From contig NZ_CADFEI010000007.1 in assembly GCF_902833225.1 (NCBI RefSeq), positions 1 through 64,000 on the forward strand: a stretch of 64,000 bases of DNA, in the 5' to 3' direction. The stretch is from Burkholderia sp. BCC1644 (GTDB lineage Bacteria; Pseudomonadota; Gammaproteobacteria; Burkholderiales; Burkholderiaceae). Both the position numbers and the translations under genes were made by a program. Within the stretch, counting starts at the first letter, position 1. The number at the start of each line of letters is the position of its first letter. The notes beneath the pieces are model-generated. The model did not search any database, was not told where the DNA came from, and was given only the letters and a program-made list of their open reading frames with translations. Below, piece by piece: positions 54,284 to 63,176 of the stretch.

Positions 54284-55681
54284 ATGAATCCGCACGACAC
54301 CATCCCGATCGTCCCCGTGCCGCGTCGCGACGCGATGCCCGACGTGCGCGCGCTCGTCGCGTATCTCGAGCAGGACCCGCAGCCGATGATCGTCGTCGAT
54401 CCCGACTACCGCATCCTCGCGGCGAACGATGCGTACCGGCGCCAGTTCGGCGTGGCGGGCGTCGAGCACGTGGGCCGGCACTGCTTCCAGGTCTCGCATC
54501 ACTACGACGTGCCGTGCGACCAGGCCGGCGAGCATTGCCCGATGAAGCAGGCGCTCGAGTCGCGCGGGCTGAACCGCGTGCTGCACATCCATCACACGCC
54601 GCGCGGCCCCGAGCACGTCGACGTCGAGCTGCGGCCGATCTTCGATGCGGACGGCAACGTGATTGCCTATGTCGAGCGGCTGACGACGGTGCGCAGCGCG
54701 TCCGCGCAGCCAAGCGCGGAGGGGCTCGTCGGCGGCGCCGACGCGTTCAATGCGGCGCTCGGCGCGTTGCAGCGCGTCGCGCCGTCGACGCTGCCGGTGC
54801 TGCTGCTCGGCGAATCGGGCACCGGCAAGGAACTGTTCGCCCGCGCGCTGCACGAGGCGAGCGCGCGCGCGATGGGGCCGTTCGTCGTCGTCGATTGTTC
54901 GGGGATTGCCGAGACGTTGTTCGAAAGCGAATTGTTCGGTTACGAGAAGGGCGCGTTTACGGGCGCGAACCAGCGCAAGCCGGGCCTCGTCGAAACCGCC
55001 CAGGGCGGCACGCTGTTTCTCGACGAGATCGGCGACGTGCCGCTGCCGATGCAGGTGAAGCTGTTGCGGCTGATCGAATCCGGCACGTTCCGGCGCGTCG
55101 GCGGCGTCGAGGCGCTGCGCGCGGATTTCCGGCTCGTCGCGGCCACGCACAAGCCGCTGCGCGAGATGATCGACGACGGCCGGTTCCGGCAGGATCTGTA
55201 CTACCGGATCAACGCGTTTCCGATTCCGCTGCCGGCGCTGCGCGAACGGCGCGGCGACGTCGCGCTGCTGGCCGAATCGATCCTGCGACGGATCGCGAAT
55301 GCGCGCGCCAAGGCGGGCGATGCGAGCGCGCGGCCGTTCGCGGCCCGGCCGTACGTGCTGACCGAGCGCGCGCGTGCGTGTCTCGATGCGTATGCATGGC
55401 CCGGCAACATCCGCGAGCTGCGCAACGTGCTCGAACGCGCATGCCTGTTTGCCGACGACGGGACGATCCGCGTCGAGCATCTGCCGGCCGAACTCGTCGC
55501 GGCAGCCGCCGCACCGCAAGATCGTGCGGAGGAGGCGCGCGGCGTGTCGGACGCGGAACTCGTGCGGATCGCGCGCACGTTCGACGGCACGCGCAAGGCG
55601 CTCGCGGAGCAGGTCGGGATGAGCGAGCGGACGCTGTACCGGCGGATGAAGGCGCTCGGGCTCGGCTCGCGCGACCGCTGA
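54284..55681 (+). CDS. fisR: Sigma-54-dependent activator, FisR type (sulfane sulfur sensor)
   Basis: The 465-residue bacterial enhancer-binding protein has an N-terminal PAS-like sensor domain ([23 protein letters not shown]), an AAA+ domain (Walker [15 protein letters not shown] loop near residue 227) and a Fis-type C-terminal HTH. Its sensor cysteines Cys67, Cys78 and Cys85 have spacing 11 and 7, the same as Cys53/64/71 of the sulfane-sulfur sensor FisR as I recall it. The divergent operon encodes sulfide oxidation, its usual target. The ATG at 54284 gives a normal N-terminus. Confidence 0.88.
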   Translation: MNPHDTIPIVPVPRRDAMPDVRALVAYLEQDPQPMIVVDPDYRILAANDAYRRQFGVAGVEHVGRHCFQVSHHYDVPCDQAGEHCPMKQALESRGLNRVLHIHHTPRGPEHVDVELRPIFDADGNVIAYVERLTTVRSASAQPSAEGLVGGADAFNAALGALQRVAPSTLPVLLLGESGTGKELFARALHEASARAMGPFVVVDCSGIAETLFESELFGYEKGAFTGANQRKPGLVETAQGGTLFLDEIGDVPLPMQVKLLRLIESGTFRRVGGVEALRADFRLVAATHKPLREMIDDGRFRQDLYYRINAFPIPLPALRERRGDVALLAESILRRIANARAKAGDASARPFAARPYVLTERARACLDAYAWPGNIRELRNVLERACLFADDGTIRVEHLPAELVAAAAAPQDRAEEARGVSDAELVRIARTFDGTRKALAEQVGMSERTLYRRMKALGLGSRDR

Positions 55682-55758
55682 TCGGGCCTGTTGCGCGCGG
55701 CTGGCAGCGGTGCGCGGGTTTGCCGATAATGGCGCGTTCCGTTCCTGCCTCTTCGCCG

Positions 55759-56325
55759 ATGAAACGACGTGACCTTTTGCCTTGCGCGTCTCTCGCAGCC
55801 GCGGTGCTGTGCAACCCGGCGCAGGCCGCCGAATACGCGTGGACCGATGCGGCCGGCGCGCACGCGGTGACGCTGGCCAGAAGCGAATCGGGCGACGACG
55901 TCGAGCTGAAGGTGACGGCGACGCTCGACGGCCGGCCCGACTGGACCGTGCGCGACTACGTGAAGGCATGCCCGGTCGACGTGATCCTCGACGTCGTGCC
56001 GAAGTCGATCGAAATGCGCGACCTGCTCGGCAACGGCCGCAAGCAGTTCCTGTCCGCGTACAAGATCGGCTGCCGCGGCGATGTCAGTGCCGATCAGGTG
56101 AAATACTTCCTGATCGACGCAGGCACGAAGTACGTGCTGCGCGGCGAGGAAACCGTCACGGTCAAGGGCAAGTTCATGGACGGCGGGGCGGCGCCCGTGC
56201 CGAATGCGGACCTGAAGGCGCAACCCGCGTTTCTGCGCTACATGACGAGGCACTGGCGCGGGATCAGCGCGCGCGATTACGACCAGGCCGGTATCGGGGC
56301 GTGGCGCGCGCAACGCGCCGATTGA
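55759..56325 (+). CDS. Exported hypothetical protein
   Basis: The 188-residue protein starts with MKRRDLLPCASLAAAVLCNPAQAAE, a signal peptide. The mature part has two cysteines (KACPVDV and IGCRGD), and a WTVRDYVKACPVDVILDVV segment. No family is firmly recognised. An in-frame ATG 30 bp upstream would add ten residues before the signal, which is less likely. It follows fisR by 77 bp but may be independent. Confidence 0.65.
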   Translation: MKRRDLLPCASLAAAVLCNPAQAAEYAWTDAAGAHAVTLARSESGDDVELKVTATLDGRPDWTVRDYVKACPVDVILDVVPKSIEMRDLLGNGRKQFLSAYKIGCRGDVSADQVKYFLIDAGTKYVLRGEETVTVKGKFMDGGAAPVPNADLKAQPAFLRYMTRHWRGISARDYDQAGIGAWRAQRAD

Positions 56326-56365
56326 AACGGGGTGAGCATGTCGGGCAATAAAAAATTTCAGCAAG

Positions 56366-56394
56366 ACGATAATTAATTATCGTTTTACGATAAT
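56366..56394. promoter_or_regulatory. Palindromic operator upstream of the DUF2975/YozG pair
   Basis: ACGATAATTAATTATCGT (56366-56383) is a perfect 18 bp palindrome, and a third half-site ACGATAAT follows at 56387-56394. It lies in an AT-rich promoter region; TACAAT at 56403-56408 may be the -10 box, so a bound repressor would block RNA polymerase. Confidence 0.7.
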
Positions 56395-56441
56395 TTTCGA
56401 CGTACAATCGGCGCTCGTTCATTCGTCGTCGAGGAGACGTC

Positions 56442-57002
56442 ATGCATTCCGATCGCATCGCTCGTATCAGCCAGCAGATGGCCACCGTCACGCTGGGGCT
56501 CATCGTCGGCATGATGGTGCTCAACGCCGCTTGCTGGCTGTTTCCGTCGTTGAACGCAGCCTCGGGGCCCGGCTTCGTATTCGGTATCTCCAATTCGGTG
56601 TTGACCGACCTGCGCGTCGATGTCGCCGCATTCCCGTGGTGGCAGAAGGCGGTCGGCATCCTGCTGTCGAGCGTGCCGCTCGTCGCGCTGGCAAACGGCC
56701 TTCGTCATCTGCGCGCGCTGTTCCGCACGTACGCGCGCCGCGACTATTTCTCGGTGCGGGCTGCCGGCTATCTCGGCAAGACGGGGCGCGCGATCGGCCT
56801 GTGGGTGCTGCTGAGCGTCGCGTGCGAGCCGTTGCTCACCGTATGGGCGACGATGCGCGAGCCGGTCGGCCAGCGCATGATCAGCATCGGTTTCGGCCTG
56901 CCGTACGTCGTCGCGCTGTTCACCGCGGCCTGCATCGCAGTCATTGCGCACATTCTCCGGCAGGCGAGCGCGCTCGACGCCGAACATCGGCAATTCGTCT
57001 GA
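56442..57002 (+). CDS. DUF2975 membrane protein
   Basis: The 186-residue protein has about four membrane helices (first near residues 14-35, MATVTLGLIVGMMVLNAACWLF) and a conserved central GLRHLRALFRTYARRDYFS segment typical of DUF2975. These proteins are encoded beside YozG-type HTH regulators and may sense a membrane signal. The regulator gene follows after 8 bp. Confidence 0.85.
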   Translation: MHSDRIARISQQMATVTLGLIVGMMVLNAACWLFPSLNAASGPGFVFGISNSVLTDLRVDVAAFPWWQKAVGILLSSVPLVALANGLRHLRALFRTYARRDYFSVRAAGYLGKTGRAIGLWVLLSVACEPLLTVWATMREPVGQRMISIGFGLPYVVALFTAACIAVIAHILRQASALDAEHRQFV

Positions 57003-57010
57003 GGCGTGCG

Positions 57011-57235
57011 ATGACGATCGTAGTCAAGCTCGATGTGATGCTCGCGACCCGCAAGGTCCGCTCGAAGGATCTCGCGGCGGCCGTCGGCATCACCGAACAG
57101 AACCTGTCGCTGTTGAAGCAGGGGAAGGTGAAGGGCATTCGCTTCGCGACGCTCGAGGCGATCTGCCGCTATCTCGACTGCCAGCCCGGCGATCTGCTCG
57201 CGTTCAGCGACGATGGCGGCGGCGAGCCGGACTGA
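57011..57235 (+). CDS. YozG-type Cro/C1 HTH regulator
   Basis: The 74-residue protein is almost entirely a Cro/C1-type helix-turn-helix: MLATRKVRSKDLAAAVGITEQNLSLLKQGKVKGIRF then CQPGDLL. It is the standard partner of DUF2975 proteins and starts 8 bp after that gene. It probably binds the palindrome at 56366-56394 and controls its own operon. Confidence 0.9.
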   Translation: MTIVVKLDVMLATRKVRSKDLAAAVGITEQNLSLLKQGKVKGIRFATLEAICRYLDCQPGDLLAFSDDGGGEPD

Positions 57236-57300
57236 CCGGCTCGTCGATGCGGTGCGGGCGGCGTGCGCGGAATCCGTCAGCCGCCCGCACCGGCACGTGT

Positions 57301-58329
57301 TCAGCGTGCCGGCACAAGGTGCGCCATTGCCTCGCGCACGAAACCGATCAGCGTCTCGTCGGTCCACGAATCCTTCGTCAGCGCGGGCTCGTTCATCAGC
57401 GCCGCGCGGAATTTCGCATGCGTGGCCGGATCGTGGCCCGCATAGCTGCAGAACAGCTCGAGCCAGCGCTGCGCGAGCGCGCGGCCTTGCGGCGAATCGG
57501 CTTTCACACCGGTGTCGAGCGCGTCGCGCACGTCGCCCATCAGCTGCGGCCATTCCATCGCGCGTTCGCCGTAGTGCGCGCGCATGAAACGGATCTCGTC
57601 CGGGGCAAGATACTTCTCGAAGATCCGCATCTTCGTTTCCGACGACGCGCGCAGCACATAGTCGCGAAGCGCGGTCGAAATGCCGATCTTCGACTGCATC
57701 GCCGGTTCGTGCTGATGCATCAGGTTCAGCTTCGCCAGCAGCCGCGGATCGTTGTTCGTGTCGCGCACGAGCAGCGCCATCCAGCGCGCGGCGAGCGTGC
57801 GGGTGCGCTCGTCTTCGGCGGGCACGCCCGCGTCGTGCAGCGCACGGACCTCGCCGACGAGCGCGATCCATTCCGCGTCGCCCGCCTGGCTCTTCCGGTA
57901 CATCGGCATGCGCGCGAGTTCTTCCTCGGAGAAATATTTGTCGTACACGGTCATCAACTCCAGTGTGGTGAGCCAATCGGCCAGTTCCGGCTCCGTGCCC
58001 GCCGCGAGCTGCGCATGCAGGGTCACGAGCCGCTCGCGCAGCTGCGCGGTCTGCGCAAGCTGACGGTCGAGCAGCGCGATCTGCTTCGCGACGAGCTCGA
58101 CGAGCGGGGTGCCAGGCTGGTTCAGGTGGTCGCCGATTTCGGTGAGCGACAGGCCGAAGCGACGCAACGCCTGGATCTGGTGGAGCCGGGCGATGTCGTG
58201 GCGGTCGTACAGCCGGTAGCCGTTGTCGGCGCGCGCCGAAGGCGTCAGCAAACCGATCGCGTGATAGTGATGAAGCGTGCGGACGGTCAGCCCGCTGCGT
58301 TTCGCCAGTTCTCCCACTTTCAGTCGCAT
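57301..58329 (-). CDS. MerR family regulator with TipAS-like domain
   Basis: The 342-residue protein has a MerR DNA-binding domain (VGELAKRSGLTVRTLHHYHAIGLL, with NGYRLYD wing), a coiled coil near residues 75-110 and a C-terminal TipAS-like all-helical domain ending in DETLIGFVREAM. TipAS domains bind hydrophobic drugs. It lies downstream of the RND efflux operon on the same strand, so it may control drug efflux. A likely operator with a 19 bp spacer lies 30-60 bp upstream. Confidence 0.87.
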   Translation of the reverse strand: MRLKVGELAKRSGLTVRTLHHYHAIGLLTPSARADNGYRLYDRHDIARLHQIQALRRFGLSLTEIGDHLNQPGTPLVELVAKQIALLDRQLAQTAQLRERLVTLHAQLAAGTEPELADWLTTLELMTVYDKYFSEEELARMPMYRKSQAGDAEWIALVGEVRALHDAGVPAEDERTRTLAARWMALLVRDTNNDPRLLAKLNLMHQHEPAMQSKIGISTALRDYVLRASSETKMRIFEKYLAPDEIRFMRAHYGERAMEWPQLMGDVRDALDTGVKADSPQGRALAQRWLELFCSYAGHDPATHAKFRAALMNEPALTKDSWTDETLIGFVREAMAHLVPAR

Positions 58330-58360
58330 TCGTTCCTCCGTTCGGTACGCACACTGGAGT

Positions 58361-58388
58361 CTCGAACGTTACGCTACGTGAGGGTCAA
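58361..58388 (-). promoter_or_regulatory. Candidate MerR-type promoter/operator
   Basis: On the minus strand TTGACC (58388-58383), a 19 bp spacer and GAGACT match the long-spacer promoters used by MerR regulators. The spacer contains ACGT...ACGT repeats. The -10 box is weak. Confidence 0.4.
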
Positions 58389-58449
58389 GCGGAAGTTCGT
58401 CGATCGGGCGCGCGCAGGGGTGCCGCACGCGCCCGGTCGACGGGCCGGC

Positions 58450-60024
58450 TCATTGCGGCGAAGGCGCGGTGTCGGGCGTGGCGGCGCGTGCTTCGTGGGC
58501 GGCTGCACTGTCGCCGGCCGAGTGGCTGGCTTGGCCGGTTTTATCGGCTTTGCCGTCGTTGCCGGTCGGCGGCGTGCCCATTGCCTGGTAAAGTCGTGCG
58601 GTATCGGCGAACCGTGCGCCGGTCGCGCGGATCTCGTCGAGCCGCGCATTGCGGTACTGCAGCTCGCTCGCGCGCGCGGCCGACGGCGGCAACGCGCCGA
58701 GCCGCACGCGGGCGGCCGCGTCGTCGTATGCGCCGCGCGCGGAAAGCGCGGCACGCGACGACGCATCGAGTGCTTCCGCATCGTGTTCGAGCGCCGCGAG
58801 CGAATCGGCGACGTTCTGGAACGCGCCGAGCACGGCCTGCTTGTATTGGTCGACCGCGGCCTCGTAGGTCGCCTTCGCCGCGCGGCGCTGCGCGAGCAGC
58901 GCGCCGCCGTGGAAGATCGGCTGGCTCAGCGACGCGCCGACGTTCCAGATCGCGCCGGCGCCCGACAGCATCGTCGGCCAGCTGAAGCCGCCTTGTCCCA
59001 TCGCCGCCGACAGCGACAGCTGCGGGAACATCTGCGCGGTCGCGAGGCCCACTTCGGCCGCCGCTGCCTTCAGCCCCGCATCGGCCGCCTGGATGTCCGG
59101 GCGGCTTTTCAGCAGGTCCGACGGCACGACGACGGGCACCTGTTCGGGCAGGTGCAGGTCGGCGAGCGTGAGATCGGCCGGCGGCCGGTCGGGCGTGCGG
59201 CCGACCAGCACCGCGAGCGCGTGGCGCGCCGAGTCGCGCTGCTGGCGCAGCGCGGGCAGGCTCGCCGCGAACGTATCGGCGCTTTGCCGCGCGTTCAGCG
59301 CGTCGCTGCGCGATGCCGAACCGAGCGCGTAGCGGCGTTCGGCGTCGTGCGCCTGGTCGTTCGCGAGCGCGACGAGCCGCTCGGTCGTGTTGATCTGGGC
59401 ATTGAGCACCGACACCGTGATCGACGCGGTGACGATATTGGCGGCCAGCGCGCGCCGCGCGGATTCGAGCTGGAACGCGCTGACGTCGACGCGTTTCGCG
59501 AGCGCGCGGTTCGCGAAGCGCGACACGCCGAACAGGTCGACCGTATAGCTCGCCTGCAGTTGCCCGACGAAGGTGTCGTACAGCAGCGTCGGCGCGCCGA
59601 GCGCGGGAATCGGTACGCCGAGCGCGCGCTGGCGCGTGGCCTGGCCGCCCGCGTCGATCGACGGCAGCATCGAGCTGCCGATCTGTCCGCGCAACTGTTC
59701 GCGCGCCGCATCCAGCGAATGCGACGCCGCGCTGAGCGTCGGGCTGTTGCGCAGCCCTTCGTCGACGAGCCCGTTCAGCGCATCGGAGCGGTACTGTTTC
59801 CACCAGTCGGGCACCGGCTGCGCGCCGACTTCGAATTGCTGCGCGACGCCTTGCGCGGCTACGGTCTGCTGCACTTGCGGCACGGTGCCGTAGTGCGCGG
59901 GTGACGGCATCGCGGGCGGCTCGCCGCTCGGCGCGAACCACGAACAGCCCGCGAGCGGGCCGGCGAGGCTCGCCACCGCGAGCGCCCGCACGGCTTTCGT
60001 TTTCAGGGTCATCGATCGATCCAT
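58450..60024 (-). CDS. Outer membrane efflux lipoprotein (NodT/OprM family)
   Basis: The 524-residue protein has a lipoprotein signal with lipobox LAGC (near residue 27) and two outer membrane efflux protein repeats, recognisable by DWWKQYRSDALNGLVDEGL and the TLSAASHSLDAAREQLRG and GAFQNVADSLAALEHDA helices. It forms the outer membrane channel of a tripartite pump. The start at 60024 is preferred over the Met four residues later because GGGAG lies just upstream. It follows the RND gene by 2 bp. Confidence 0.92.
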   Translation of the reverse strand: MDRSMTLKTKAVRALAVASLAGPLAGCSWFAPSGEPPAMPSPAHYGTVPQVQQTVAAQGVAQQFEVGAQPVPDWWKQYRSDALNGLVDEGLRNSPTLSAASHSLDAAREQLRGQIGSSMLPSIDAGGQATRQRALGVPIPALGAPTLLYDTFVGQLQASYTVDLFGVSRFANRALAKRVDVSAFQLESARRALAANIVTASITVSVLNAQINTTERLVALANDQAHDAERRYALGSASRSDALNARQSADTFAASLPALRQQRDSARHALAVLVGRTPDRPPADLTLADLHLPEQVPVVVPSDLLKSRPDIQAADAGLKAAAAEVGLATAQMFPQLSLSAAMGQGGFSWPTMLSGAGAIWNVGASLSQPIFHGGALLAQRRAAKATYEAAVDQYKQAVLGAFQNVADSLAALEHDAEALDASSRAALSARGAYDDAAARVRLGALPPSAARASELQYRNARLDEIRATGARFADTARLYQAMGTPPTGNDGKADKTGQASHSAGDSAAAHEARAATPDTAPSPQ

Positions 60025-60026
60025 GG

Positions 60027-63000
60027 TCAGGCTCCCGACGGCGCGGCCGGCGTGCTGCCGCCTGGCGGCGGGCCATCCTGCGGGTCGCGTTCGTCGCGCT
60101 TCACGCGGAACCACGTCGCATACAGCGCGGGCAGGTAGAACAGCGTCAGCACGGTCGCGCTCGTGATGCCGCCCATCAGCGCGGTCGCCATCGGCCCGAA
60201 GAAGTTCGAGCGCAGCAGCGGGATCAGCGCGAGCACGGCGGCCGCGGCCGTCAGCGTGATCGGGCGGAAGCGCCGCACGGTCGCGCCGATGATCGCGTCG
60301 ATGCGGCCGTGGCCGGCCGCGATGTCCTGCTCGATCTGGTCGACCAGGATCACCGAGTTGCGCATGATGATCCCGAACATCGCGATCACGCCGAGCATCG
60401 CGACGAAGCCGAACGGCTGGCCGAACAGCAGCAGCGTCGCGACCACGCCGATCAGCCCGAGCGGCGCGGTCAGCACGACCATCAGCACGCGCGAGAAGCT
60501 CTGCAGCTGGATCATCAGCAGCGTGAACACGGCGATCGCCATCAGCGGCATCTGCGCGTTGATCGACTTCTGCGCCTTCGCGCTTTCCTCGACCGAGCCG
60601 CCGATGTTGATCTGATAGCCGACCGGCAGCTGCGCGCGCAGCGCATTCAGCTTCGCGTCGACCGCATGCGTGACGTCGATGCCCTGTGCGCCGGCGCGCA
60701 CGTCCGACTGCACGGTGATGGTCGGCTGGCGGTCGCGCTCCCACACGACGCCGTATTCGAGCGTCGGCTTGAAGCGGCCGAGCGAGCCGAGCGGCACGGG
60801 GCCGTTCGGCGTCGGCAGTGCGAGGCCGGCGAGCTTCGCGGGGTCGACGCGATCGGCCTTCGGCGCGCGCAGGTCGACCGCGATCAGCTTGTCGCGCTCG
60901 CGATACTGCGTGACGGTCGTGCCGGACAGCGTCATCGCGAGGAAGCTCGACACGTCCTGCGACGTGACGTTCAGCTCGCGCGCCTTCTTCTGGTCGATCT
61001 CGAAGCGCACCGAGCGCTCGGCCGGCTCGTCCCAGTCGAACTGCACGTTGACCGTGCGCGCGTCGCCGCGCATCGTCGCCGCGACTTTCTCGGCAATCGA
61101 GCGGACCGTCGCGATGCTGTCGCCGCTCACGCGGAACTGCACGGGATAACCGACCGGCGGGCCGTTCTCGAGCCGCGACAGGCGCCAGCGCACGGCCGGG
61201 AACTGGTCGCGCAGCGTGGTTTCGAGCCAGGTCGCGAGCTTCTCGCGATCCTCGACCGATTTCGCGGTGATCACGAACTGCGCGAAGTTCGGCAGTTGCA
61301 GCTGCTGGTCGAGCGGCAGGTAGAAGCGCGGCGCGCCGCTGCCGACGAAGTTCACCGAATGGTCGATCTCGGGGCGCTTGTCGATCACTTTCTCGAGGCG
61401 CTCGGTCTCGCGCAGCGTCGCCGCGAACGACGCGCCTTCGGGCAACCGCAGGTCGACCAGCAGCTCGGGCCGGTCGGAACTCGGGAAGAACTGCTGCGGC
61501 ACCAGCGAGAAGCCCATCAGCGACACGACGAAGAGGGCGCCCGTGATCAGCAGCACGACGAAGCGCTGCTCGATGCACCAGTCGATCCAGCCGCGCAGCC
61601 GCCGGTAGAAGCGCGTGTCGTAGATGTCGTGCTCGTGGTCGTCCGGCAGGTGCGCCTCGTGCGCGTGCCGCTTGCGCTCGGGCAGCATGTGATAGCCGAG
61701 CAACGGGATCAGCACCACGGCCGCGAACCACGACGCAATCAGCGCGATCGCCGACACCTCGAAGATCGAGCGCGTGTATTCGCCGGTGCTCGATTTCGCG
61801 AGCGCGATCGGCAGGAAGCCCGACACGGTGACGAGCGTGCCGGTCAGCATCGGGAACGCGGTGCTCGTATAGGCGAACGCGGCGGCGCGCGCGCGGGTGT
61901 AACCCTGTTCGAGCTTCACGGCCATCATCTCGACCGCGATGATCGCGTCGTCGACGAGCAGCCCGAGCGCGAGCACGAGAGTGCCGAGCGACACCTTGTG
62001 CAGCCCGATGTCGAACATGTACATGAAGAGGGCCGTTACCGCGAGCACGACCGGAATCGAGATCACGACGACCATCCCGGTGCGCAGGCCGAGCGACACG
62101 AGGCTCACGACCAGCACGATCGCGACGGCTTCGGCGACGGCTTCGAGGAAGTCGTCGACCGAATGCGCGACCGCGTGCGGCATGCTCGACACCTCGACCA
62201 GCTTGAGGCCGGCCGGCAGTTGTGCCTGCAGGTCCTTCGATTCGGCGTCGAGCGCCTTGCCGAGCCGGATCACGTCGCCGCCCGGCTGCATCGTGACGCC
62301 GATGCCGAGCACGGCACGGCCGCTTGCGCGCATCTGCGTGACGGCCGGGTCGTCGTAGCCGCGCTTGACGGTCGCGAGATCGCCGAGGCGGAACGTGCGG
62401 CCGTTGATGCGGATCACCGTATCGGCGATCGCGTCGACGTTGTCGAACTGGCCGCTCGGCCGCACGAACACGCGATCGTCGGCGGTCGTCAGCACGCCGG
62501 CCGAGGAGATGTCGTTCTGCGCGTTGATCGCCTGCCCGAGCTGCTGCGGCGAAATGCCGAGGCGTGTGAGCTGCGCGTTGTTCACCTCGATGAAGATCCG
62601 CTGGTCGGGGTCGCCGAAGTAGTCGACCTTGCCGACGCCCGGCACGCGCAGCAGCACGGTGCGCAATTGATCGGCGTAGTCGTGCAGTTGCGCGGGCGTG
62701 AAGCCGTCGCCTTCGAGCGTCCAGATGTTGGTGTAGACGTCGCCGAATTCGTCGTTGAAGAACGGGCCCTGCACGCCGGGCGGCAACGTATAGCCGATGT
62801 CGCCGACTTTCTTGCGGATCTGATACCAGGTCTCGGGCACGTCCTTCACCGGCGCCGAATCCTTCATCGTGAAGAAGATCAGCGATTCGCCGGGGCGCGA
62901 ATAGCTGCGCAGAAAATCGATGGCCGGCGTTTCCTGCAGCTTGCGGCCGATCCGGTCGGTCACCTGTTCCTGCACCTGCCGCGCGCTCGCGCCGGGCCAG

Positions 63001-63176
63001 AAGGTGCGGATCACCATCACGCGGAACGTGAACGGCGGGTCTTCGGACTGCGCGAGGCGCGTGTAGGCAAGGATGCCCGCGAGCGTCGCGAGCGCGATCA
63101 GGTAGACGACGAGCGCCTGGTGGCGCAACGCCCACGCCGACAGGTTGAACCGGCCTTCTTCGTGCGGAGTACTCAC
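60027..63176 (-). CDS. RND efflux pump inner membrane transporter
   Basis: The 1049-residue transporter has the RND twelve-helix topology with two large periplasmic loops. The helix 4 acidic pair in LVLALGLLVDDAIIAVEMM is the proton relay. It lacks the CusA metal-binding methionine pattern and is closest in type to multidrug/MexF-like pumps, though the substrate is unknown. The start is a GTG overlapping the adaptor gene's stop by 4 bp (63173-63176). The order adaptor-pump-channel is that of a complete tripartite efflux operon. Confidence 0.93.
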   Translation of the reverse strand: MSTPHEEGRFNLSAWALRHQALVVYLIALATLAGILAYTRLAQSEDPPFTFRVMVIRTFWPGASARQVQEQVTDRIGRKLQETPAIDFLRSYSRPGESLIFFTMKDSAPVKDVPETWYQIRKKVGDIGYTLPPGVQGPFFNDEFGDVYTNIWTLEGDGFTPAQLHDYADQLRTVLLRVPGVGKVDYFGDPDQRIFIEVNNAQLTRLGISPQQLGQAINAQNDISSAGVLTTADDRVFVRPSGQFDNVDAIADTVIRINGRTFRLGDLATVKRGYDDPAVTQMRASGRAVLGIGVTMQPGGDVIRLGKALDAESKDLQAQLPAGLKLVEVSSMPHAVAHSVDDFLEAVAEAVAIVLVVSLVSLGLRTGMVVVISIPVVLAVTALFMYMFDIGLHKVSLGTLVLALGLLVDDAIIAVEMMAVKLEQGYTRARAAAFAYTSTAFPMLTGTLVTVSGFLPIALAKSSTGEYTRSIFEVSAIALIASWFAAVVLIPLLGYHMLPERKRHAHEAHLPDDHEHDIYDTRFYRRLRGWIDWCIEQRFVVLLITGALFVVSLMGFSLVPQQFFPSSDRPELLVDLRLPEGASFAATLRETERLEKVIDKRPEIDHSVNFVGSGAPRFYLPLDQQLQLPNFAQFVITAKSVEDREKLATWLETTLRDQFPAVRWRLSRLENGPPVGYPVQFRVSGDSIATVRSIAEKVAATMRGDARTVNVQFDWDEPAERSVRFEIDQKKARELNVTSQDVSSFLAMTLSGTTVTQYRERDKLIAVDLRAPKADRVDPAKLAGLALPTPNGPVPLGSLGRFKPTLEYGVVWERDRQPTITVQSDVRAGAQGIDVTHAVDAKLNALRAQLPVGYQINIGGSVEESAKAQKSINAQMPLMAIAVFTLLMIQLQSFSRVLMVVLTAPLGLIGVVATLLLFGQPFGFVAMLGVIAMFGIIMRNSVILVDQIEQDIAAGHGRIDAIIGATVRRFRPITLTAAAAVLALIPLLRSNFFGPMATALMGGITSATVLTLFYLPALYATWFRVKRDERDPQDGPPPGGSTPAAPSGA

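Noticed and set aside
58450..63135. A single 1561-codon minus-strand frame spanning pump and channel genes
   Set aside because: Only its downstream third is the real outer membrane channel frame; the rest is out of frame with the RND transporter.
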